DNA of 5,268 bases from Gulosibacter massiliensis. Its GTDB lineage: Bacteria; Actinomycetota; Actinomycetes; Actinomycetales; Microbacteriaceae. The notes beneath the pieces are model-generated. The model searched no databases, was not told the DNA's origin, and saw nothing but the letters and a program-made list of their open reading frames with translations. Below, piece after piece: positions 1-5,268 of this stretch (position 1 is the stretch's first letter; every line of letters begins with the position of its first letter). Location: positions 1-5,268 of the forward strand of contig CALPQP020000065.1 of assembly GCA_943325745.2 (NCBI GenBank), read 5' to 3'. The translations under genes and the position numbers were made by a program.

Positions 1-1
1 A

Positions 2-655
2 CTGTCACAGCAAACCGCGACGCTCAACCGGCCGCTTGCGACACAAGAACTGTTTGACCTGATCTATCAGGTGCTCGGCGTCGTCTCGGGTCTCGCGCCC
101 GTTGCACTCGTGGTGTGGCTCGTGTGGCGAGATACTCCGCCGCGCCTCGGTGCTATCGGCATCGGGTGGTCGGATGGTTTTTCGTGGCGGAAAATGCGGC
201 ACGAGATTGCCGTCGGTTTTGGCCTCGCCGCACTGATCGGCATCCCGGGAATCGGCGTCTACCTTGCCGCGCGTGCCCTCAACCTGGGGGTAACAGTCGT
301 CCCCACCGCGCTCGACGCTCACTGGTGGACCGTTCCCGTTCTCATTTTGTGGGCTCTTCGCGCCGGAATCGGCGAAGAGGTCATCGTGGTCGGCTACCTT
401 TTTGATCGACTCAAGACGCTCGGGTGGACACCGTGGGTCATCATCACCGCCGCCGCAGTTCTTCGCGGCACGTACCACTTGTATCAAGGGTTCGGTGGGT
501 TCGTCGGCAACATCGCAATGGGTCTTGTTTTTGGAGCGCTCTACGCGTGGAAACGAAGGCTCGCCCCGCTGGTCATCGCGCACGTGATCATCGACACCAC
601 TGCGTTCGTCGGTTACCCGCTCGCGATTGGTCTGTTTCCGGGCCTTTTCGCCTAA
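2..655 (+). CDS. CPBP-family intramembrane glutamic-type protease, 5'-truncated by the window edge
   Basis: The frame is open from base 2 to the TAA at 653-655 (217 residues visible), so the gene begins outside the window. A GTG at 71 is in frame, but the 23 codons before it resemble the N-terminal part of actinobacterial CPBP proteins, so I do not take it as the start. The protein is very hydrophobic, with likely membrane segments near visible residues 25-42, 69-90, 108-120, 142-155, 168-183 and 188-215. The CPBP (Abi/CAAX protease-like) motifs are present: Glu125-Glu126 (GEEVIVVGY), His159 in RGTYHLYQGFGG, and His194 with Asp198 in HVIID. These match the membrane-embedded catalytic residues of the Rce1/CPBP superfamily. 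The usual Arg of EExxxR is replaced by Val130. Family members cleave prenylated proteins, process bacteriocins or act in immunity, but the substrate here cannot be told. It is convergent with the gcv operon and probably unrelated to it in function. Confidence 0.87.
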   Translation: MSQQTATLNRPLATQELFDLIYQVLGVVSGLAPVALVVWLVWRDTPPRLGAIGIGWSDGFSWRKMRHEIAVGFGLAALIGIPGIGVYLAARALNLGVTVVPTALDAHWWTVPVLILWALRAGIGEEVIVVGYLFDRLKTLGWTPWVIITAAAVLRGTYHLYQGFGGFVGNIAMGLVFGALYAWKRRLAPLVIAHVIIDTTAFVGYPLAIGLFPGLFA

Positions 656-673
656 GTCCCGTCGTGGGACGTT
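654..673. terminator. small hairpin in the convergent gap, possible bidirectional terminator
   Basis: The 21 bases between the two convergent stop codons contain an inverted repeat: GTCCC at 656-660, loop GTCGT, and GGGAC at 666-670. It can be extended across one bulged base by AA (654-655) pairing with TT (672-673). It is the only structured element where transcription from both sides must end. The stem is short and no run of T follows on either strand, so this is a weak candidate. Termination could instead be Rho-dependent or lie inside the neighbouring gene. Confidence 0.3.
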
Positions 674-676
674 GGA

Positions 677-3634
677 CTATTCCGCAAAGGCGGACGGGTC
701 CGGGCAGGCACACGCGAGGTTCCGGTCACCATAGGCACCGTCGACACGACGGACCGGTGGCCAGTACTTGAGCTGGTCTACACGCGAGAACAGACCTGAA
801 ACCGTGTCCGAGATGACGCCACGGAACGGATATGCGGCGACCTCACGCGAGTATGAGTGGTTCCACTCCCCCGCGACGAGACACTCGGCGGTGTGCGGAG
901 CATTGACCAGCGGGTTGTCGTCCGCAGGCCATTCACCTGCGCTGACCGCGTCGGCTTCGCGCTTGATACCGATCATCGCCTCGATGAATCGATCGATTTC
1001 GGCCAGGTCTTCACTCTCGGTCGGTTCGACCATAAACGTTCCTGGTACGGGGAACGACATCGTCGGTGCATGGAAACCGTAATCAACCAATCGCTTTGCA
1101 ACGTCGTCGACCGTGACTCCTGTTTCCGCGGTGAGCGGGCGGAGGTCCAGAACACACTCGTGAGCAACGAGACCGTTTTCACCCGCGTACAGCACGGGAT
1201 AGTGCTCGCGAAGTCGCGCGGCGACATAGTTCGCCGACAACACCGCGGCGGCGGTCGCCTGGCGGAGTCCGTCAGAACCCATCATTCGAACATAGGCCCA
1301 CGAGATAGGAAGAATGCTGGGGCTTCCAAAGGGTGTTGCCGCAACGGGACCACCGGCGTGGACGAACGGTCCGTCGCCGCCCGTCGCCGAATCGAACGCG
1401 GGGTGGGCCGTCGCCTGAGCCATCGGGTGACCCGGCATAAACGGCGCAAGGTGAGCCTTCGCAGCGACGGGGCCGACACCGGGTCCGCCTCCACCGTGTG
1501 GGATTGCGAACGTTTTGTGCAGGTTGAGGTGCGAGACGTCACCGCCGATATCGCCGTAGCGGGCGAATCCGAGAAGCGCGTTGAGGTTGGCGCCGTCAAT
1601 GTAGACCTGACCGCCCGCGTCGTGAACGGCACCGGTGATCTCGCGGATTCCGTGCTCGTACACGCCGTGCGTAGACGGGTAGGTGACCATGAGAGCCGCC
1701 AGATTGTCGCCGTGCTCGGCGATTTTGGCGCGAAGGTCGTCAATGTCGACGTCACCGTTGTCACGGCACGCCACGACCACGACCTTCATCCCCGCTAGGA
1801 CAGCAGAAGCCGCGTTGGTGCCGTGGGCGCTCGACGGAATGAGGCAGGTGTCACGCTGAACGTCGCCGCGGGACAGGTGGTACCCGCGAATCGCGAGCAA
1901 GCCTGCGAGTTCGCCTTGGCTTCCCGCGTTCGGCTGGAGGCTGACGGTGTCATAGCCGGTCAGTTCGGTGAGCCACTCTTCCAATTGCGAGATCAGGAGG
2001 AGGTACCCCCCGACGTCCGCAGCCGGCGCGAAGGGGTGGACCCCGCCAAACTCGCGCCACGTAACGGCTTCCATCTCGGTTGCCGAATTGAGCTTCATCG
2101 TGCACGACCCGAGCGGAATCATCCCGCGGTCGAGCGCAAAGTCCTTGTCCGCGAGACGTTTGAGGAAACGCATCATCGCCGTTTCGCTGCGGTGCGTGTT
2201 GAACACGGGGTGGGTGAGAACGTCGTCCGAACGACGGAGTGCGCTCGGGACGGCCGTATCAGAAACCACGGCAACCGTGGTCGATGCCGCTTCGGGTGCG
2301 AGCCCAAAAATCGGGTCGATCAGCACGTCATCGCCGCCCGCCAGAATGCCCGTTGCGAAGCCTGTCGAGAGTTCATCGAAACTGATCTGAATCGTGTCGG
2401 AGTCCGCGACGTGAAGCAACAAGCCCGCGGCGTGGGCGGTGGCTGCGAGTGCCTTCGCCTTGCCAGGGACCCGAATCTGAACGGTGTCAAAGAAATCGGT
2501 GTGGACCACGTCGTGACCAGCGGCCTGTGCGCGGCGAGCGAAACGGTTCGCTTTTTCCGAGACATTGATCGCGATTTGACGGAGTCCGGCCGGGCCGTGA
2601 TAGACGGCGTACATTGCGGCGAGGACAGCGAGGAGCACTTGTGCCGTGCAAATATTCGAAGTCGCCTTGTCGCGACGAATGTGTTGTTCACGGGCTTGGA
2701 GAGTCAAGCGATAGGCGGGTCGACCGTCAGCGTCACGCGAGACGCCGATCAAGCGTCCGGGCATCTGCCGTTCGAGTCCCGCGGCCACGGCGAAGAATGC
2801 CGAGTGCGGTCCCCCGAAGCCAAGCGGAACGCCAAAGCGCTGCGACGAACCGACAACGATTTCGGCGCCCTGCGAACCGGGCGAAGTGAGAAGATTCAAC
2901 GCGAGCAGGTCGCTCGCAACGACGGTCACGCCGCCAACACCCTTGACTGCCGCGATGTCCACCGAAATGTCGCGAACGCGACCAGACGACCCGGGGTATT
3001 GAATAAGTGCTCCGAAGGCACCGTCGGCAACCGCTGAAGCGGCTTCTCCGTTTGCAAAGTCAACAAACTTGAGGACGACGCCGATTGGTGCGGCACGGGT
3101 CTCAAGTACGGCTCGGGTTTGAGGGAACACATCGGCGTCCACGAGGAAGACATTCGATTCGCTGCCCGAGACGCGGCGTGCCATGAGCATGGCCTCGGCC
3201 GAAGCGGACGCTTCGTCCAGCATGCCCGCATTCGCGGTGCCCATCCCGGTCAAATCGCACACCATCGTCTGGAACGTGATGAGTGCCTCGAGACGGCCCT
3301 GCGCAATTTCGGGCTGGTAGGGCGTGTACGCCGTGTACCACGACGGGTTTTCAAAGATGTTTCGCTTGATGACGCTCGGCATGACGGTGTCGTAGTACCC
3401 GAGCCCAATCATGTTGCGACCCACGGTGTTCTCGTTGGCGATCGCGCGAAGTTCGGCGATGGTCTCGCGTTCGCTGGCGGCCTCGGGGATGCGCGACAGG
3501 AATTTTTCTTGGCGGATTGCGGGCGGGACAGCGGCGTCCATCAGTTCATCCAGCGACGAATATCCCAACGAGCCGAGCATGACGCTCTGCGCGTCTCCGG
3601 TGACGCCGATGTGTCGGTTACGGAAATCGCTCAT
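677..3634 (-). CDS. gcvP: Glycine dehydrogenase (decarboxylating), P-protein of the glycine cleavage system
   Basis: This 985-residue protein is the single-chain (homodimeric) form of P-protein, slightly longer than the usual 950-975. It decarboxylates glycine using pyridoxal phosphate and transfers the aminomethyl group to the lipoyl arm of GcvH in the cytoplasm. The N-terminal half (about 1-440) carries RHIG near residue 7, [16 protein letters not shown] at 77-92, [20 protein letters not shown] at 95-114 and [11 protein letters not shown] at 272-282. The C-terminal half carries [10 protein letters not shown] at 509-518, [10 protein letters not shown] at 601-610, and HLNLHKTF followed by the glycine-rich loop HGGGGPG at 713-719. 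Lys707 is the PLP Schiff-base lysine. The C-terminus has the conserved [10 protein letters not shown] and YGDRNL motifs. The ATG lies 3 bases after the gcvH stop, and GGAG at 3642-3645 on the minus strand is well spaced as a ribosome binding site. Relative to E. coli GcvP recalled from memory, there are extra residues near 740-758 and 938-951. It is the last gene of the operon, ending in TAG. Confidence 0.98.
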   Translation of the reverse strand: MSDFRNRHIGVTGDAQSVMLGSLGYSSLDELMDAAVPPAIRQEKFLSRIPEAASERETIAELRAIANENTVGRNMIGLGYYDTVMPSVIKRNIFENPSWYTAYTPYQPEIAQGRLEALITFQTMVCDLTGMGTANAGMLDEASASAEAMLMARRVSGSESNVFLVDADVFPQTRAVLETRAAPIGVVLKFVDFANGEAASAVADGAFGALIQYPGSSGRVRDISVDIAAVKGVGGVTVVASDLLALNLLTSPGSQGAEIVVGSSQRFGVPLGFGGPHSAFFAVAAGLERQMPGRLIGVSRDADGRPAYRLTLQAREQHIRRDKATSNICTAQVLLAVLAAMYAVYHGPAGLRQIAINVSEKANRFARRAQAAGHDVVHTDFFDTVQIRVPGKAKALAATAHAAGLLLHVADSDTIQISFDELSTGFATGILAGGDDVLIDPIFGLAPEAASTTVAVVSDTAVPSALRRSDDVLTHPVFNTHRSETAMMRFLKRLADKDFALDRGMIPLGSCTMKLNSATEMEAVTWREFGGVHPFAPAADVGGYLLLISQLEEWLTELTGYDTVSLQPNAGSQGELAGLLAIRGYHLSRGDVQRDTCLIPSSAHGTNAASAVLAGMKVVVVACRDNGDVDIDDLRAKIAEHGDNLAALMVTYPSTHGVYEHGIREITGAVHDAGGQVYIDGANLNALLGFARYGDIGGDVSHLNLHKTFAIPHGGGGPGVGPVAAKAHLAPFMPGHPMAQATAHPAFDSATGGDGPFVHAGGPVAATPFGSPSILPISWAYVRMMGSDGLRQATAAAVLSANYVAARLREHYPVLYAGENGLVAHECVLDLRPLTAETGVTVDDVAKRLVDYGFHAPTMSFPVPGTFMVEPTESEDLAEIDRFIEAMIGIKREADAVSAGEWPADDNPLVNAPHTAECLVAGEWNHSYSREVAAYPFRGVISDTVSGLFSRVDQLKYWPPVRRVDGAYGDRNLACACPDPSAFAE

Positions 3635-3637
3635 GCT

Positions 3638-4009
3638 TTACTCCGCAATCAGGGCAGCGTAGGCGTCGGCCGAAATGAGATCGCCAAGACTGGACACACG
3701 GACCGAAAACAGCCAACCGGTGCCGTAGGGGTCAGAGTTGACGAGTTCGGGTGAGTCGACGACGGACTGGTTTGCTTCGACGATGTCGCCCGAGACGGGT
3801 GCGAACAGTTCTCCGACGGACTTGGTCGATTCAGCCTCGCCGACGACGCTGCCGGCGGTGATTGCCCTACCCACCTTGGGGAGGTCGACGTAGACGATGT
3901 CGCCGAGAGCGTCGGCGGCGTACTGGGTGATTCCGACGACAGCGAGGTCGCCGTCAATTCGAACCCATTCATGTTCACTGGTGTATTGAAGTTCGGCGGG
4001 GATGCTCAT
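3638..4009 (-). CDS. gcvH: Glycine cleavage system H protein (lipoyl carrier)
   Basis: This 123-residue protein has the normal length for GcvH. It is the mobile carrier that takes the aminomethyl group from GcvP, presents it to GcvT, and is re-oxidised by dihydrolipoyl dehydrogenase. The sequence opens with the family pattern YTSEHEW at 9-15 and continues with [20 protein letters not shown] at 25-44. Lys63, in [18 protein letters not shown], is the expected lipoylation site. [14 protein letters not shown] at 91-104 is the conserved C-terminal strand region. The ATG overlaps the gcvT stop codon in an ATGA arrangement. A purine-rich GAAAGG (4017-4022, minus strand) lies 7 bases upstream as its ribosome binding site, inside gcvT. 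This layout supports translational coupling and near-equal output of T and H proteins. Lipoylation needs LipA/LipB or a lipoate ligase, none of which is in the window. Confidence 0.98.
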   Translation of the reverse strand: MSIPAELQYTSEHEWVRIDGDLAVVGITQYAADALGDIVYVDLPKVGRAITAGSVVGEAESTKSVGELFAPVSGDIVEANQSVVDSPELVNSDPYGTGWLFSVRVSSLGDLISADAYAALIAE

Positions 4010-5118
4010 GCGCGTGCCTTTCGAGAGTAGAAGGGAAGTGAAACAACGGTTGCAGGAATTGCGGTTCCGCGGACATCGATGTCGACGACCGTGCCCATTT
4101 CGGCAAAGTCGGGTTCAACGAGCGCGAAAGCGATGGGGTAACCCAGGGTCGGTGACAGTGCGCCACTCGTCACGGTCCCAATCGTGCGGCCATTCGACTG
4201 AACGGCGTAGTCGGCGCGGCCAGCTCGTTTTCCGTCCGATTGCAGTCCAACGAGGACAGCGGCGCCTGCTGATACCCCGGCCATGACGCCGTCCCGTCCG
4301 ACGAAGTTGTCCTTGGTCTGATCGACTGCGCCGGCGGCGTTGACTTGAACCGGCTTCAGCGAAGTGTTGAGTTCGTGCCCGTACAACGGCATTCCCGCTT
4401 CAAGGCGAAGGGTGTCTCGACACGCGAGCCCACACGCTTGAAGCCCCCGGGTCTCACCGGCGAGCGTTGCGGCCCGCCACAATTCGGCGGCATCCGTAGC
4501 GGGGATGTAGATCTCGAAACCGTCTTCACCCGTGTAGCCGGTCCGACCAATCAACACCGCGGTACCACGGAACGTCGCCGAAAGGCAACGGTAATAGCCA
4601 AGTTCCGCTAGGCCGTCCACCTCGAGCCCGTCGATGTTGTCAAGGATGTCACACGAGTTCGGACCCTGAATCGCGACGAGTGCGACAGTGTCGGAATCGT
4701 CCCGGACAACACAGTCAAATCCGCGTGCTCGTTCGCGAATTGCCTCGACGGCGACGAAACGGTTGCCCGCATTGGCTACGACCAAGAATTCTTCATCGCC
4801 CGTGCGATACACGACGAGGTCGTCAAGGATGCACCCCTCATCGTTCAGGAGAAGCGAGTACTTTGCCCGGCCGAGGGGGATGTTCGAAAGCGTTCCCGAG
4901 AGGGCGAAATCGAGCGCAGCCCCCGCGCCCGGCCCGACCATATAAATCTCGGCCATGTGTGAGAGGTCGAAGATTCCGGCTGCAGTTCGAACCGCGTGAT
5001 GCTCAGCGAGATCTGACGAATAACGGACGGGCATGTCCCAACCGGCGAAATCGGTGAATGCCGCTCCTAGTGCTCGATGAATTGCATCGAGTGGAGAGAG
5101 TTTGAGGGATTCAGTCAC
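4006..5118 (-). CDS. gcvT: Aminomethyltransferase, T-protein of the glycine cleavage system
   Basis: With the GTG start at 5118 the protein has 370 residues, typical of the family. It transfers the methylene carbon from aminomethyl-lipoyl GcvH to tetrahydrofolate, giving 5,10-methylene-THF and ammonia. Features visible: [13 protein letters not shown] at 21-33, the HHAVR segment at 40-44, GIFDLSHM at 48-55, ILDDLVV at 97-103 (the Asp99-Asp100 pair contains the position of the folate-contacting Asp101 of the E. coli enzyme), [12 protein letters not shown] at 191-202 and [18 protein letters not shown] at 233-250. The frame stays open upstream to a GTG at 5208, but that lies in helix P3b of the riboswitch. 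GTG 5118 has GGAG (5127-5124) five bases upstream and gives a family-like N-terminus ([20 protein letters not shown]). TTG 5121 is too close to the GGAG, and GTG 5139 has no good site. It is the first gene of the operon, and its TGA overlaps the gcvH ATG. Confidence 0.96.
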   Translation of the reverse strand: MTESLKLSPLDAIHRALGAAFTDFAGWDMPVRYSSDLAEHHAVRTAAGIFDLSHMAEIYMVGPGAGAALDFALSGTLSNIPLGRAKYSLLLNDEGCILDDLVVYRTGDEEFLVVANAGNRFVAVEAIRERARGFDCVVRDDSDTVALVAIQGPNSCDILDNIDGLEVDGLAELGYYRCLSATFRGTAVLIGRTGYTGEDGFEIYIPATDAAELWRAATLAGETRGLQACGLACRDTLRLEAGMPLYGHELNTSLKPVQVNAAGAVDQTKDNFVGRDGVMAGVSAGAAVLVGLQSDGKRAGRADYAVQSNGRTIGTVTSGALSPTLGYPIAFALVEPDFAEMGTVVDIDVRGTAIPATVVSLPFYSRKARA

Positions 5119-5121
5119 CAA

Positions 5122-5134
5122 GACTCCGAAAGTC
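5122..5134 (-). promoter_or_regulatory. Shine-Dalgarno of gcvT inside a possible sequestering hairpin
   Basis: On the minus strand GACTT (5134-5130), loop TCG, and GAGTC (5126-5122) form a 5-bp hairpin including one G-T wobble. The hairpin takes up the GGAG ribosome binding site (5127-5124) of gcvT, and the GTG start follows at 5118. The GACTTTC arm can alternatively pair with GGGAGTC (5167-5161) just after the aptamer, which would free the ribosome binding site. No T-run follows any hairpin in the leader, so control of translation initiation is more likely than transcription termination. The ribosome binding site and start are well supported; the regulatory folding is inferred from base complementarity. 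Confidence 0.55.
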
Positions 5135-5142
5135 GACACGCT

Positions 5143-5155
5143 GCCGGCGATCGGC
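5143..5155 (-). other. short leader hairpin between aptamer and gcvT ribosome binding site
   Basis: GCCG (5155-5152) pairs with CGGC (5146-5143) across a 5-base loop in the minus-strand leader. It would sit in the loop closed by the proposed anti-sequestering pairing (5167-5161 with 5134-5128). It might stabilise that fold or be the remnant helix (ghost aptamer) that often accompanies single glycine aptamers. At four GC pairs it could also be chance in GC-rich DNA. Confidence 0.3.
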
Positions 5156-5164
5156 GACGGGACT

Positions 5165-5247
5165 CCCCCTCTGTTTCTGTGCCTGAGAGTTTCGCGCGAG
5201 TTGCACACTTTCCCCTACGGCGGAAGCCTGGGCTTCGCTTTCCAGAG
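5165..5247 (-). promoter_or_regulatory. Glycine riboswitch (gcvT RNA element), one aptamer visible
   Basis: Read on the minus strand, this leader has the glycine aptamer core in order. P1 is CTCTG (5247-5243) with CAGAG (5173-5169). The P2 strands are GAAAG (5242-5238) and CTCTC (5189-5185). The P3a hairpin is GAAGC/GCTTC (5236-5232 with 5227-5223). Next come the conserved CGCCGTAGG (5222-5214), P3b GTGTG/CGCGC (5208-5204 with 5198-5194), and the hallmark CTCTCAGGC (5189-5181). This lines up with the second aptamer of the Vibrio cholerae glycine riboswitch, recalled from memory. Such elements usually switch on glycine cleavage genes when glycine is plentiful, and gcvT starts about 50 bases downstream. 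Deviations are T in CCGTAGG where A is usual, and an A-C mismatch inside P2. The 21 bases before P1 show no end of a first aptamer, so a single-aptamer design is likely, although the window edge limits this. Confidence 0.93.
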
Positions 5248-5268
5248 TGACCTGACGATGCGGTACAC

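Noticed and set aside
71..73. GTG as the start of the CPBP protease
   Set aside because: The frame continues open to the window edge, and the 23 codons upstream look like part of the protein (TATLNRPL region), so the true start is probably outside the window.
5..583. 192-codon minus-strand frame opposite the CPBP protease gene
   Set aside because: It is very charged and Arg/Asp-rich with no family resemblance. The opposite strand carries the catalytic motifs and membrane segments of a real protein.
857..1798. 313-codon open frame on the + strand antisense to gcvP
   Set aside because: Same reasoning: a low-complexity, Arg-rich shadow of a well conserved gene.
1823..3037. 404-codon open frame on the + strand antisense to gcvP
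   Set aside because: It lies wholly within gcvP, which has full family conservation. The translation is rich in Arg, Gly and Val with no recognisable domain or ribosome binding site, as expected for a mirror frame in GC-rich coding DNA.
3119..3754. 211-codon + strand frame spanning the gcvH/gcvP junction
   Set aside because: It is antisense to two clearly real genes and has no domain signal.
5143..5155. Intrinsic transcription terminator in the riboswitch leader
   Set aside because: The only GC-rich hairpin has a four-base stem and no following T-run, so a translational mechanism fits better.
5248..5268. Remains of a first tandem glycine aptamer or a promoter at the right edge
   Set aside because: No ACAGAG-type aptamer end and no convincing -10 or -35 hexamer is visible in these 21 bases. 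More upstream sequence would be needed.
1..5268. Mobile element, CRISPR, tRNA or defence island
   Set aside because: I saw no repeat array, terminal inverted repeats, transposase, integrase or cloverleaf. CPBP proteins can be linked to phage immunity or bacteriocins, but nothing around this one supports that.

Overview
The window looks like an ordinary chromosomal segment from a GC-rich bacterium, most likely an actinomycete (Actinomycetota). This is inferred from GC-biased third codon positions, a GTG start, the sequence style of the glycine-cleavage proteins, and a CPBP membrane protease of the type common in that phylum. The genus cannot be fixed from the sequence alone. I see no sign of a mobile element, CRISPR array, tRNA or rRNA.

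Layout: bases 2-655 (+ strand) hold the C-terminal 217 residues of a CPBP-family intramembrane protease whose start lies off the left edge. A 21-bp convergent gap follows (656-676) with a small hairpin. The rest is one minus-strand unit read from right to left: a glycine riboswitch (about 5247-5165), a short leader with a possible Shine-Dalgarno-sequestering hairpin (5134-5122), gcvT (5118-4006), gcvH (4009-3638) and gcvP (3634-677). The three genes are packed with a 4-base ATGA overlap and a 3-base gap, as in a co-transcribed, translationally coupled operon.

How the genes work together: GcvP (P-protein) decarboxylates glycine on PLP and passes the aminomethyl group to the lipoyl arm of GcvH. 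GcvT (T-protein) moves the one-carbon unit to tetrahydrofolate and releases ammonia. The fourth component, dihydrolipoyl dehydrogenase (L-protein), is not in the window and is presumably encoded elsewhere. The glycine-sensing leader suggests expression rises when glycine is abundant. All three enzymes look intact, with their lipoyl and PLP lysines in place.

No new system is evident. The most useful observations are the fine structure of the riboswitch leader, with a visible set of mutually exclusive pairings that could control gcvT translation; the need to start gcvT at GTG 5118 rather than at a GTG inside the aptamer; two short insertions in GcvP; and a CPBP protease lacking the usual arginine of motif 1.
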